A stretch of DNA of 64,000 bases from Chloracidobacterium sp. (GTDB lineage Bacteria > Acidobacteriota > Blastocatellia > Pyrinomonadales > Pyrinomonadaceae), in the NCBI GenBank assembly GCA_016706275.1, contig JADJJY010000003.1:124001-188000 (forward strand), read 5' to 3'. The stretch's first letter is position 1. Each line of letters starts with the position of its first letter. The translations under genes and the position numbers were made by a program. Of the stretch, positions 42,911-51,252 are shown in pieces. The notes under the pieces are model-generated. The model worked only from the letters and a program-made list of their open reading frames with translations, had not been told where the DNA came from and made no database searches.

Positions 42911-44243
42911 TAGGGTTTTCAACGTAGTCCGTCCAGTGAAACAGCCACGTTGCATAAGCATTCATCAAGAATGAAATGCCGCAGAGCACCAATTCGATGG
43001 GCGTGATACGTTTTGGAGCCGTCTCAAGCATTATGACAAATATCCATGGCAGTAGAACCATCGCGTAGCGATAGCCAAACTGCCATCCGCCCGAATTGCC
43101 ATGTATCCAGAGCAAAAGCGTCAGCACCGTGACAGCCGCCCACGCCGCGTATTTGAGCATTTTGTCCCGCGAACCAAATCTCCACAAGAGCAATAGAAAC
43201 GGGCTACTCCATATTATCGAGCTGCTAAATCCGTTCGGCACGAGATACGGAAACACCGCTTTCCATTCCCAAGATTTTATGAGCATCTCCCACGCCTGTC
43301 GGGGAAGGTAATACACCGAAAAGATCCCGTGGTTGTACCAAGGCTCCTCTAAAACACCCGGTATCCGTGCATAACCAAAATCTGTGAACGAATGAAAGCG
43401 AACGTAATTATAAATAAGCGTCGAGACACCGAGTACGAATGGAAACGCACAAAACAAAGCGATATTTTTAACCGCTGAGACGCTGAGACGCTGAGAAGAA
43501 AAGAATCCATTAGATTTGATCGGGGTATCTGGGTTTTTATCAGTTTTGTTCTTATTATCTGCACTCTGACTCTGCGTCTCAGCGTCTCCGCGGTTCAATA
43601 AATAAATAAAAACCGGAGCCGTCAGCAAATTTTCCGTCCGGTTGCCAAACGCCATTGCAAAGAAAAGCCCCGCAAGCAGCGGCCGTCGATCATACACGGT
43701 GAAATATATCGCTCCGATCTCACCGACCATCGCAAACCCGAGAGCCAGTTGCCACGCTCCGGTAAATGTCAGGTTCGTCCAAGCAAACGTCCCGAACAAG
43801 ATCACCATCGTCAGCAAGATTTGTTTTGAACGCGACACCTCGTATTTCGAAGCGATCTTTAACAACAAATAGCACGCCAGGCCTGCGAGTACGGCTGCGA
43901 TCCACGCTCCCGGCATTTGCGTTATAAATCCTATGACCTTCAACAGAGCCGCCGGGATCATCGACAAAACCGCACCGAACGGAAACACCGAATAATAAAA
44001 TCCTTCGAACGGCACAAACTCATTCAGCCACGGCGGCTGCGGCTGGGTGAACGCGATCTTTCCGCCAAGCAGATTCCCGGCGACGCGAAAAGTGTAATCA
44101 TAATAATTTTGAGGCCTGGGGTTTGAGAAGAAATAAACTAGTGCAGTCAACGCAGAGATCAACACTATCAAACGGCCCGAAAGCCCTCGCGGCGGCTCTG
44201 CGGCTTCTGTGTTCTCTGTGCCCTCTGTGGCCAATTCTTTCAT
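42900..44243 (-). CDS. Polytopic membrane glycosyltransferase-like protein (GT-C/mannosyltransferase type)
   Basis: 447 residues with roughly ten membrane helices and hydrophilic loops rich in aromatic residues (PRPQNYYDYTFRVAGNL, PPWLNEFVPFEGFYYSVFPFGAVL), a pattern of lipid-linked-sugar GT-C transferases; no catalytic residues can be fixed. The N-terminus (ELATEGTENTEAAEPPRG) and an internal stretch (RGDAETQSQSADNKN ... SSQRLSVSAV) are low-complexity and derive from dispersed DNA repeats; the internal one is a palindromic 126-bp insert (43470-43595). Without it the protein would be ~405 residues. The start ATG overlaps the AlbA_2 gene end by 4 bp. Confidence 0.65.
   Translation of the reverse strand: MKELATEGTENTEAAEPPRGLSGRLIVLISALTALVYFFSNPRPQNYYDYTFRVAGNLLGGKIAFTQPQPPWLNEFVPFEGFYYSVFPFGAVLSMIPAALLKVIGFITQMPGAWIAAVLAGLACYLLLKIASKYEVSRSKQILLTMVILFGTFAWTNLTFTGAWQLALGFAMVGEIGAIYFTVYDRRPLLAGLFFAMAFGNRTENLLTAPVFIYLLNRGDAETQSQSADNKNKTDKNPDTPIKSNGFFSSQRLSVSAVKNIALFCAFPFVLGVSTLIYNYVRFHSFTDFGYARIPGVLEEPWYNHGIFSVYYLPRQAWEMLIKSWEWKAVFPYLVPNGFSSSIIWSSPFLLLLWRFGSRDKMLKYAAWAAVTVLTLLLWIHGNSGGWQFGYRYAMVLLPWIFVIMLETAPKRITPIELVLCGISFLMNAYATWLFHWTDYVENPNVT
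43470..43595. repeat. 126-bp palindromic insert within the glycosyltransferase gene
   Basis: Left arm AACCGCTGAGACGCTGAGAC and right arm (reverse complement AACCGCGGAGACGCTGAGAC) frame a unique centre. The length is exactly 42 codons and keeps the reading frame, giving a hydrophilic loop between membrane helices. Small dispersed repeats of this CTGAGACGC type are known in several phyla. Confidence 0.65.
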
Positions 44244-45535
44244 GCGGCGTAGATCTTTAGCTTAAATTCATCATTCGCAATATAGATCTCCGGCTTGCGG
44301 CCTGAGAATCGGTTTGATTGCCGCAGGATCATCGGTAGTCCGCCGTGCGGGACGCTGATGCCGTATTCGCGGCGGGTAAATATTGCGGAGATCTGCGGAT
44401 TTAGCCGCTGCGTTATGCCGTAACGTATCGCGCGTGAGGCGGGCGGCGAGAAACCGTTCGTCCTTCGCGGGTTAATCACCTCGATCGAGCTGTCGTAAAT
44501 ATTGATCCGCGTGCGTATATCCCGCAGGGCAAGGTCGCGGTGCATGAGAGCATTTATTATCGCCTCCGACACGGAGTAAAAATGATAAGTCCCGCGTTGT
44601 TTGGCGACCTCGTCGGTGACGAGCGTCAATTTTCGTTTTGGCTGCTCTTTCGCAAGATCCGTATAACGCTGAATAAAACCCATCACCATCTCGTACTGCG
44701 TCAACAGATTCCCCTTGGCCTCTATGGCCTCGATCAGTTGAGCATTACCGTTATCGCCCGAGAACCGCGCGACCGTCACATTCGAACGCGGCAGCAATTC
44801 GGTGACCCGTTCGCTCTTGCCGAACAGCAATAAAGCCGCGACAGTCGGGAAAAACTCATCCGTCGTGCCGACCGCAAGCATCAGATCCTTTCGCAAAAAG
44901 TCGGCGGTGTTATAAAGGCTCCGGTTCGGCGCGTTGTCGTCAAATCCGCTTGCAAAAGACCATAGCAAAGCGTCGTCAAAATCTTCTTCGACCACTTCCT
45001 GCAAAGGGATGTTCTCAAAACCCAGCGGACGCAGTTCGTCGAGCCACATCGACAGCTCTGCACGCGAAACCTCGCGTTTCTCCGCTCCAAATCGCAGATA
45101 AAAACGTCCGTCGCGGGTGCGGTACGGCTTTTTTCTGCCGTCTATATCCAGCGCAACGACGCGTTTGCCGCTGTCAAAAGCGATCGTGTCGATCATCGGC
45201 ACTATCGCCGGCACGATCTCGTCGCGGCAGATCCTTACAAGCTCCTGCTGCACCCATTCGGGGTTCGAAACGCCCTCGATCCGCAGCTGATCGTTGACGC
45301 CAAATATTATCGTCCCGCCGTCGGTGTTTGCCAGAGCGACAATTCCCTGCGCGATCCGCTCCGAATTTGACAGCTTTACCTTGAGCTCAAGATAAGTGTC
45401 CTCGCCGCCGCGTATCAGCCGCAGCAGCTCCGTCCGGGTCGTCGTCGGGGCCGGCTGATTGATTAAATATTCCTGTAAACTGGATTCGTTTGCGGGTTCA
45501 AAACGCTGCGTGTGACGAAATTTTCTTCTCGGCAT
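44240..45535 (-). CDS. AlbA_2 (Schlafen-type) putative transcriptional regulator
   Basis: 431 residues. The N-terminal AlbA_2 domain (TYLELKVKLSNSERIAQGIVALANTDGGTIIFGVND, residues ~45-165) is followed by a helical linker and a GHKL-like ATPase segment (VSEAIINALMHRDLALRDIRTRINIYDSSIEVINPRRTNG). Such proteins are often annotated as RecG-like regulators; their DNA target is unknown. It begins the string 45535 to 41327 on the minus strand with overlapping ends. No sign of exported parts, so cytoplasmic. Confidence 0.82.
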   Translation of the reverse strand: MPRRKFRHTQRFEPANESSLQEYLINQPAPTTTRTELLRLIRGGEDTYLELKVKLSNSERIAQGIVALANTDGGTIIFGVNDQLRIEGVSNPEWVQQELVRICRDEIVPAIVPMIDTIAFDSGKRVVALDIDGRKKPYRTRDGRFYLRFGAEKREVSRAELSMWLDELRPLGFENIPLQEVVEEDFDDALLWSFASGFDDNAPNRSLYNTADFLRKDLMLAVGTTDEFFPTVAALLLFGKSERVTELLPRSNVTVARFSGDNGNAQLIEAIEAKGNLLTQYEMVMGFIQRYTDLAKEQPKRKLTLVTDEVAKQRGTYHFYSVSEAIINALMHRDLALRDIRTRINIYDSSIEVINPRRTNGFSPPASRAIRYGITQRLNPQISAIFTRREYGISVPHGGLPMILRQSNRFSGRKPEIYIANDEFKLKIYAA

Positions 45536-45687
45536 CAGGTTTTGTCGCGGAGGATTTGTGTAGTGACGGAGCCGCTATCTCCGCCCAAATGCCCTCTGGA
45601 AAAAGCATTTTGGCATTAAAATTTTCAACACCTTATTTGACCACACCGCCCGCAAAAAAGTAAATCGCCGCCAAAGTGTCCAGATAT

Positions 45688-46590
45688 TTACAGAGGCCAA
45701 GGAACTTCCTTGCAAGGCCAATTTTCATAGCCTTTGTAATCTGAAATATTAGGAACCCAATAGATAAATTGGTCCAGCCCCCTCGCTTTTTCATGATCAC
45801 ACTGTACGGTCTTTAATCCTCGTTTCCGAAGCTCCTCTGGCGGGTAGCCAAGGTAGGTGAAATGATACTTGTCTCCGCGAACCGTACGATACCAATAATT
45901 GTCGGCCAGAGCTTTGACGCAATCCGTTTCACAATAACCCGAATCACCATTTATGCCTGTTCCGTTCTTTACATCGATCGCCAGCCCTAGAATATGCTGC
46001 GACGCTCCCGGAATGGCATAACTGTACATAAAGGGCTTTTCGCCGGATTTTACTTCGACGCTTACGATCTGAGCATTTGATGGATTGTCACTTGTAAACT
46101 TAACTCCATTATTTGCAATAAAAGTGACTTTATTTCGAGTCCAATTATCGGCAGTTTGCTTATAGTTTCTCAAAGCAAAGTCACCATTAACGTCATTCGT
46201 GCATTCCCCTACCTTTCGTGTGTTGCACAATCTGACGACGGCTCTATACCCACCTTTTGCCTGCATCTTTACAAATACTTTTTCTAAACTCTGCCTTGCG
46301 AGAGGCCTGAGCTTAAAAGTCCGGAGATCGGAGATCGAGAGCGCCTCTAATTTTGTGGTTTTAAGATATACGTCAATAGCCGGCTGGCCATCAAAAATAC
46401 AAGTATTCGGCATTTTGATATCTTTCGAAATAAAAACCGCACCGTATTCGGCCCATACGCGCATTTGTTCTGGGTCTTTGAGATCGCAGATCGGCGGCGG
46501 CGACATAAATTGTGCCTGTTGGGCGGCAACAAAGCCGGTAAACACAATAATACCGAGGACGGTAGAAAGTATAAGTTTGGGGTGACTCAT
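45688..46590 (-). CDS. Secreted D-alanyl-D-alanine carboxypeptidase-like protein (VanY/M15 type)
   Basis: 300 residues from ATG 46590, preceded by AGGAG; the longer TTG-type frame to 46635 is not needed. Signal peptide (LILSTVLGIIVFTGFVAAQ). The zinc motif SxHxxGxAxD is seen as SQHILGLAIDVKN, and the second block as YWYRTVRGDKYHFTYLGYP, where the distal His-x-x-Tyr fits M15B enzymes. Between ~120 and 200 lies an unassigned region with Cys pairs (RLCNTRKVGEC, YCETDC) that may form disulfides. Expected to trim peptidoglycan peptides in the periplasm. Confidence 0.75.
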   Translation of the reverse strand: MSHPKLILSTVLGIIVFTGFVAAQQAQFMSPPPICDLKDPEQMRVWAEYGAVFISKDIKMPNTCIFDGQPAIDVYLKTTKLEALSISDLRTFKLRPLARQSLEKVFVKMQAKGGYRAVVRLCNTRKVGECTNDVNGDFALRNYKQTADNWTRNKVTFIANNGVKFTSDNPSNAQIVSVEVKSGEKPFMYSYAIPGASQHILGLAIDVKNGTGINGDSGYCETDCVKALADNYWYRTVRGDKYHFTYLGYPPEELRKRGLKTVQCDHEKARGLDQFIYWVPNISDYKGYENWPCKEVPWPL

Positions 46591-46694
46591 CGTTTGCTCC
46601 TGAATATGAAGTTGTTTGGAACTGTAGTGGTACAACGAAAATATTCAATTTCCCAGATGTTGTCAATAAAAGAAATCGGCGACGGGTGGTCTAG

Positions 46695-46899
46695 CTACCG
46701 GCAGGTGCGGAATAGGGCTGTGAGGATTGCCGTTTCGACGGCGGCGAAGAATAGGAAACTGACGGACGCGGCGATGCGGGCTTTGGCGTGCTGTTCGGCG
46801 GTCGGGAACAATGCCGAAGGCAGATAAGACAAGCGGAACCGCCAGCACCACCGCCAAACCCCACAAAACCGAACTAACCCCTCTGCCCGCTCCGCTCAT
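46695..46899 (-). pseudogene. Small membrane protein remnant with a frameshift
   Basis: The minus strand opens at ATG 46899 with a membrane helix (SSVLWGLAVVLAVPLVLSA) and then loses its character; one base over, the text continues with coding-like sequence LFPTAEQHAKARIAASVSFLFFAAVETAILTALF to a TAG at 46695. A single indel near 46825 would unite them into a ~68-residue two-helix protein. I do not know the family. The alternative is chance. Confidence 0.35.
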
Positions 46900-47008
46900 A
46901 TCCGATTGAACGATGTCGGCGATCCGGGCTTGCGCTCATTTCCACGGCACTCGCTCACAGTCGCGGCGTTGACAACCGGGCGTTTTCGTCCGATTATTAT
47001 GCAGCGCT

Positions 47009-47548
47009 ATGGCAGACACCAACCACACGATCGCATACATAGGACTCGGCTCAAATCTCGGCGATCGTGCCGGAAATTTGCTGCTTGCCGTGCGTGCGCT
47101 GATGGAAGCGAGCTTTGTCGTCGATAAACTGTCGGCGATCTATGAGACCGAGCCGCTCGAGATCGAAAGCGATGTCAATTTTTTGAACATGGTCGCCGAG
47201 ATACACGTGACCAACGTGAGCGCTTCGCAAATGATGGCCCGCCTGCTGCGTATCGAATACCTGCTTGGGCGGCGTGATAAGACCGTCAAAAAGCCCCGCA
47301 CCGCCGATCTCGATATACTTTTTTTTGGCGATCAGCAGATGACATCCGAGTTCATCACGCTGCCGCACCCGCGGCTTCACCTTCGGAAATTTGTCCTCGT
47401 TCCGCTAAATGAGATAGCACCAAACTTTGTCCACCCGATTTTGCAGACCGAGATCGGCGAACTGCTGGCAAAAGTCGATGACACGAGCGAGGTAAAACGC
47501 TGGAACCCTAACTTTGACATCGCCCACGAACTCGCCGCAAATAGCTAG
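47009..47548 (+). CDS. folK: 2-amino-4-hydroxy-6-hydroxymethyldihydropteridine pyrophosphokinase
   Basis: 179 residues. HPPK transfers pyrophosphate from ATP to the pterin in folate synthesis. Motifs are complete: YIGLGSNLGDR, SAIYETEPL, LGRRDKTVKKPRTADLDILFFGD (Mg and ATP ligands) and LPHPRLHLRKFVLVPLNEIAP. It leads a co-directional run folK-panB-panC, 38 bp before panB. Folate and pantothenate steps are often grouped because they share one-carbon chemistry. Confidence 0.93.
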   Translation: MADTNHTIAYIGLGSNLGDRAGNLLLAVRALMEASFVVDKLSAIYETEPLEIESDVNFLNMVAEIHVTNVSASQMMARLLRIEYLLGRRDKTVKKPRTADLDILFFGDQQMTSEFITLPHPRLHLRKFVLVPLNEIAPNFVHPILQTEIGELLAKVDDTSEVKRWNPNFDIAHELAANS

Positions 47549-47586
47549 ACTAAATGCGAGTGAACGGCTATTCTTGTTAGAACTTT

Positions 47587-48444
47587 ATGGCATATCTTCA
47601 ACCCGACAAAGAGGGCAAAGTTTACCTGCCCGCCATCCGTGCGGCGAAGGAACGCGGCGAAAAACTCGTCTGTCTGACTGCGTACGATTATCCTACCGCC
47701 CGCATCGTCGATGAGGCCGGCGTCGATATGATCCTCGTCGGCGATAGCATGGGAAATGTCATACACGGCTATGGCAATACTATACCTGTGTCGCTAGACG
47801 AAATAATCTCTGCCTGTATCGCCGTAAAACGCGGCACCGAGCGGGCGATGGTCATCGCAGATATGCCGTTTGGCACATATCATGTAAATGAGGACGACAG
47901 CGTCAAAAATGCGTTGCGGCTGATGAAATACGGCGGCGCCGAGGCCGTTAAACTTGAAGGGGGCCGCAACCGTGTCGAGCTGGTCAAACGCCTCGTCAAC
48001 GAAGAGATCCCGGTCGTCGCACACATCGGCCTGACGCCGCAGTCAGTCTATAAAATGGGCGGCTACCGCGTACAAGGCCGAACTGCCGAGCAGGCCAAAT
48101 TACTCATCGAAGACGCTAAAATGCTTGAGGACGCAGGAGCTTTTGCCATTGTTCTAGAACTAGTCCCGCGTGAGGTCGCCGCGATGATAACCGCCGAGCT
48201 CGAAATGTCTACCATCGGTATCGGAGCGGGTTTAGACTGCGACATTCAGGTGCTGGTCCTGCACGATCTGGTCGGCATGACATTCGGCCGCCAGCCTCGT
48301 TTCGTCCGCCAATACGCCAGCGTCCGCGACGTCATGACCGACGCGATTCACAAATGGACAGCCGACGTTAAATCCGGAGCGTACCCAAGCGATCAGGAAT
48401 CGTACGGTTTGACCGACGAAACCAAGAAGGAAATGAGCGCCTAA
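47587..48444 (+). CDS. panB: 3-methyl-2-oxobutanoate hydroxymethyltransferase
   Basis: 285 residues, near normal. It makes ketopantoate from ketoisovalerate and methylene-tetrahydrofolate. Visible motifs: CLTAYDYPTARIVDEAGVDMILVGDSMGNVIHGYGNT (Mg-binding Asp), ADMPFGTYHV, KLEGG, PVVAHIGLTPQSV, LELVPREVAAMIT and STIGIGAGLDCDIQVLVLHDLVGM. The stop is immediately followed by the panC ATG (TAAATG), so the genes are coupled. Confidence 0.95.
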   Translation: MAYLQPDKEGKVYLPAIRAAKERGEKLVCLTAYDYPTARIVDEAGVDMILVGDSMGNVIHGYGNTIPVSLDEIISACIAVKRGTERAMVIADMPFGTYHVNEDDSVKNALRLMKYGGAEAVKLEGGRNRVELVKRLVNEEIPVVAHIGLTPQSVYKMGGYRVQGRTAEQAKLLIEDAKMLEDAGAFAIVLELVPREVAAMITAELEMSTIGIGAGLDCDIQVLVLHDLVGMTFGRQPRFVRQYASVRDVMTDAIHKWTADVKSGAYPSDQESYGLTDETKKEMSA

Positions 48445-49299
48445 ATGGAGATCATTAACCGACGGCAGCGAATGTTTTCGATCGCACGCAAACTGCGTCG
48501 CGAGACTAAAACTGTCGGTTTTGTCCCGACAATGGGCGCTTTGCACGCAGGGCATCTTGCATTGGTACAGGAATGTCGGCAAAGATGCGATGTCGTTATC
48601 GTGTCGATATTTGTTAATCCGACGCAGTTTAACCAGTCCCAAGACCTAGAAAAATATCCGCGCGACCTGACCGCCGACGCCGCCATGCTGTCCGAGTATG
48701 ACGTCGATTACATCTACGCTCCGGAGAACGACGAGATCTATCCCGAAGGCTTTTCGACCTACGTCAATGTCGAGGGCCTGACCGACAAGCTTGAGGGTGA
48801 ATCGCGGCCCGGCCATTTTCGCGGTGTCGCGACCGTTGTGACGATTCTGTTTAATACGATTCGCCCGGACCATGCGTTTTTTGGCCAAAAAGACGCCCAG
48901 CAAGTCGCCGTTATCAAACGCCTGACCCGCGACCTTGGTTTTGAGACTGAGATAATTGTCATACCGACCATTCGCGAAGAGTCGGGCCTGGCGATGTCGT
49001 CACGCAACTCTCTGTTGTCTGAGGAAGAACACGAAAAAGCCCCAATAATCATCGACGCACTTCGCGAAGCCAAGATCGCGTTCAAAAAAGGCGAACGAAA
49101 TGCGTCGGACCTCACTCAAATCGTCAAAGATCGCATTGAGACCGAACCGCTCGCAAAGATCGATTATGTTGCCGTCGTTGATCGCGAAACGCTGCAACCT
49201 GTTGAAAAGATTGGAGGTGATGAGGCTTTAATAGTTACGGCGGTCGCTTTTGGTGACGTTCGGCTGATCGATAACGTGATACTTAATCGAAAGCAGTAG
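48445..49299 (+). CDS. panC: Pantothenate synthetase (pantoate-beta-alanine ligase)
   Basis: 284 residues, standard. It joins pantoate and beta-alanine via pantoyl-adenylate. Key blocks: VPTMGALHAGHLALV (the HIGH-like box HAGH), VSIFVNPTQFNQSQDLEKYPR, GESRPGHFRGVATVV, FFGQKDAQQVAVIKR and the KMSKS-like region SGLAMSSRNSLL. Directly after panB. panD is not in the window. Confidence 0.95.
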   Translation: MEIINRRQRMFSIARKLRRETKTVGFVPTMGALHAGHLALVQECRQRCDVVIVSIFVNPTQFNQSQDLEKYPRDLTADAAMLSEYDVDYIYAPENDEIYPEGFSTYVNVEGLTDKLEGESRPGHFRGVATVVTILFNTIRPDHAFFGQKDAQQVAVIKRLTRDLGFETEIIVIPTIREESGLAMSSRNSLLSEEEHEKAPIIIDALREAKIAFKKGERNASDLTQIVKDRIETEPLAKIDYVAVVDRETLQPVEKIGGDEALIVTAVAFGDVRLIDNVILNRKQ

Positions 49300-49360
49300 T
49301 TTGGTCTCAAACTTGCATCTAATTACTGTGAAACGCTCCAACTGGAGGTTTCATAACATT

Positions 49361-49867
49361 ATGAAAACGATAAAAAGTTTCATTTCAATTTCAGCTCTCA
49401 CGGTCATTTTGTCGGTTGGTGCGTTTTCGCAGACCGTATTAACATCGCTCGACGGCTCACGCGTTGACGTTGAGTCTCAGACGGGCAAAGTGGTTGTTTT
49501 GGCCGTCGGTGCCGCTTGGTTGCCGCTATCAGCAAAACAGGCGGATTACACCAACGCTCTTATCAAGAAGTACGCGGGCAAAAATGTCGTCTTTTATTTT
49601 GTCGCGACCGACTCAGCCAACGCTAAGTCGCAAAACTACACCAGCACTGAGGACATTCGTAAATTTGCTTTCACGAACAAACTGACCATCCCGATCCTGC
49701 GTGACGCGGATGGTGCGGCAACGCTGAAAAAATACGAGATCGATCAGGTCCCGTCGTTCGTCATACTAAACAAAAACGGTGACCGAGTCGGTGAGCCTTT
49801 TGGCGGCATCGACCCGAAATACGACATTACGATACCGATCTCCAAGGCTATCGATAGATTACTGTAA
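49361..49867 (+). CDS. Exported thioredoxin-fold (TlpA/ResA-like) protein without active-site cysteines
   Basis: 168 residues from ATG 49361, preceded by GGAGG at 12 bases; the upstream frame to 49301 lacks a signal. Signal peptide (SFISISALTVILSVGAFS). The thioredoxin fold is recognisable: GKVVVLAVGAAWLPLSAKQADYTNALIKKY, then VVFYFVATDSANAKSQNY, IPILRDADGAATLKKYEIDQVPSFVILNKNGDRVG with the cis-Pro in VPSF. Where TlpA has WCxxC, this protein has WLPLS and contains no cysteine at all. It cannot be an oxidoreductase, so a binding or chaperone role is likely. A terminator follows. Confidence 0.8.
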   Translation: MKTIKSFISISALTVILSVGAFSQTVLTSLDGSRVDVESQTGKVVVLAVGAAWLPLSAKQADYTNALIKKYAGKNVVFYFVATDSANAKSQNYTSTEDIRKFAFTNKLTIPILRDADGAATLKKYEIDQVPSFVILNKNGDRVGEPFGGIDPKYDITIPISKAIDRLL

Positions 49868-49892
49868 TATCTAAACTGATTTGGTTGGATAG

Positions 49893-49920
49893 GAGTCGGG
49901 CTAAACGCCCGGCTCTTTTT
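49893..49920. terminator. Rho-independent terminator
   Basis: Stem GAGTCGGGC / GCCCGGCTC (one T-G pair), loop TAAAC and T5 tail; serves the thioredoxin-fold gene and borders the convergent maf gene. Confidence 0.75.
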
Positions 49921-50476
49921 ATTTTAGTAGTTGATAAACCAAGCTTATCGGCAACCCGACGACATTCCAGTAATCGCCCTCAATTCCCTCGATAAACAAT
50001 GCGGCCTGAGCCTGAACCGCATAAGCCCCGGCTTTATCTAGCGGGTCACCGCGTTTCGCTAGGAAAGCAACTTCTTGGTCGGTCATTGGTGCAAACTTTA
50101 CTCGCGTTCGCTGAAGATCGGACCTCGTCTCGCCGTTCTGAACAACTGCAACACCAGTCAAAACCTCATGCCAATTCCCCGCCAGCATCCCTAACATCCG
50201 CACCGCATCATCCAGATCCACCGGTTTGCCGATGATCTGTCCGTCGATCACGACTGTTGTGTCAGCACCAAGTACGATACCGCCGGGGTAATGGACCGCA
50301 ACGGCCTCTGCCTTTTCGCGGGCGAGCCGGACTACGTAATCTTCGGGTGATTCGCCAACGCGTTCGCTCTCGTCAATATCGGCGACGTGCTTGGTAAATT
50401 CCCATCCTACAGAAATTAATATCTCTGAGCGGCGAGGGCTGCCCGAAGCAAGTATCAACTTTGGAAGTTCGTTCAT
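49919..50476 (-). CDS. maf: Maf family nucleoside triphosphate pyrophosphatase
   Basis: 185 residues from ATG 50476 (MNELPKLILASGSPRR), the canonical Maf start; the frame to 50536 adds non-conserved residues into the divergent gene. Maf proteins hydrolyse dTTP/UTP or modified nucleotides and affect septum formation. Conserved: LASGSPRRSEIL, ADIDESE, VLGADTTVVIDGQIIGKP, GDPLDKAGAYAVQ and YWNVVGLPI. Divergent from dciA with only 38 bp between starts, so their promoters must overlap. Confidence 0.92.
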   Translation of the reverse strand: MNELPKLILASGSPRRSEILISVGWEFTKHVADIDESERVGESPEDYVVRLAREKAEAVAVHYPGGIVLGADTTVVIDGQIIGKPVDLDDAVRMLGMLAGNWHEVLTGVAVVQNGETRSDLQRTRVKFAPMTDQEVAFLAKRGDPLDKAGAYAVQAQAALFIEGIEGDYWNVVGLPISLVYQLLK

Positions 50477-50514
50477 CTCGTCTAAAATGATAGTTGATTG
50501 GCGGTAAATGACAA

Positions 50515-50964
50515 ATGGAGCAGGTTTTTGGTGCAATTCCGTCTGTGTTAAACGGGCTCGCGTCGAACGACGATGTCGACGAGGCCGTTGTGTTCGCCGC
50601 GTGGAAACGCTGTGCAGGTGAGCTACTCAACGACCGCACCGCCGCGATAGAATTTTTTGAAAACCGTTTGATCGTCGCAGTTGCTGATATGACTTGGCAA
50701 CTGCATCTTGAGGATCTTAGTCCGCAAATGCTTTATAAGATCAACTCTTCGCTCGGTGATGGTACGGTTAGATTTATCGAGTTTCGCATTGATGAAAAGG
50801 TCGTAAATGCGGCTCGTGAACATAAAACGGAATCGATAGAATCTGTCGCTCCCGAGGTTTCTCAGTCATTGATCAACGCCGCTGAGGCGATCAGTGACGA
50901 ATCGCTCCGAAAACAATTTTTGAGTGCCGCAGCGGAATATTTGGAAAGGCAGAAACAAGATTAG
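50515..50964 (+). CDS. DciA-like (DUF721) protein
   Basis: 149 residues. DUF721 proteins (DciA) help load the replicative helicase DnaB in bacteria lacking DnaC. The recognised core is VVFAAWKRCAGELLNDRTAAIEFFENRLIVAVADMTWQLHLEDLSPQMLYKINSSLGDGTVRFIEFRID. The C-terminal ~50 residues are acidic and helical. It lies 3 bp before gatC, so it is likely the first gene of a run ending at gatA. Assignment rests on the W-x-x-x-x-G and L-x-V-x-x-x-x-x-W-x-x-x-L pattern. Confidence 0.82.
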   Translation: MEQVFGAIPSVLNGLASNDDVDEAVVFAAWKRCAGELLNDRTAAIEFFENRLIVAVADMTWQLHLEDLSPQMLYKINSSLGDGTVRFIEFRIDEKVVNAAREHKTESIESVAPEVSQSLINAAEAISDESLRKQFLSAAAEYLERQKQD

Positions 50965-50967
50965 CTT

Positions 50968-51252
50968 ATGGACGTACGAAAGATCGCAAAACTCGCACAC
51001 CTCGAGATCTCGGACGCTGAGGTCGCACTTTACACGCCGCAAATGGCGGATATCGTAAAGTATGTCGAGCAGCTCAATGAGCTTGATACTGACGGTATCG
51101 AGCCGATGCTCGGCGGCCTGACCGCCGAGGGCGAAACAACGCTGACCATTCGCGAAGACTTAGCCCAGCCATCGCTTGGACAGAAAGCCGCGTTGAGTGA
51201 AGCTCCATCAGGCGTCGCAGGACACTTCCAGGTGCCAAAGGTACTGTCGTAA
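50968..51252 (+). CDS. gatC: Asp-tRNA(Asn)/Glu-tRNA(Gln) amidotransferase subunit C
   Basis: 94 residues, normal size. GatC stabilises the GatCAB complex that amidates mischarged Asp-tRNA(Asn) or Glu-tRNA(Gln). Typical: VRKIAKLAHLEISDAEV, QMADIVKYVEQLNELDTDGIEPM, LREDL-like IREDLAQPSL and APSGVAGHFQVPKVLS. The last bases overlap the start of the lipoprotein gene that separates it from gatA. gatB is not in the window. Confidence 0.93.
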   Translation: MDVRKIAKLAHLEISDAEVALYTPQMADIVKYVEQLNELDTDGIEPMLGGLTAEGETTLTIREDLAQPSLGQKAALSEAPSGVAGHFQVPKVLS

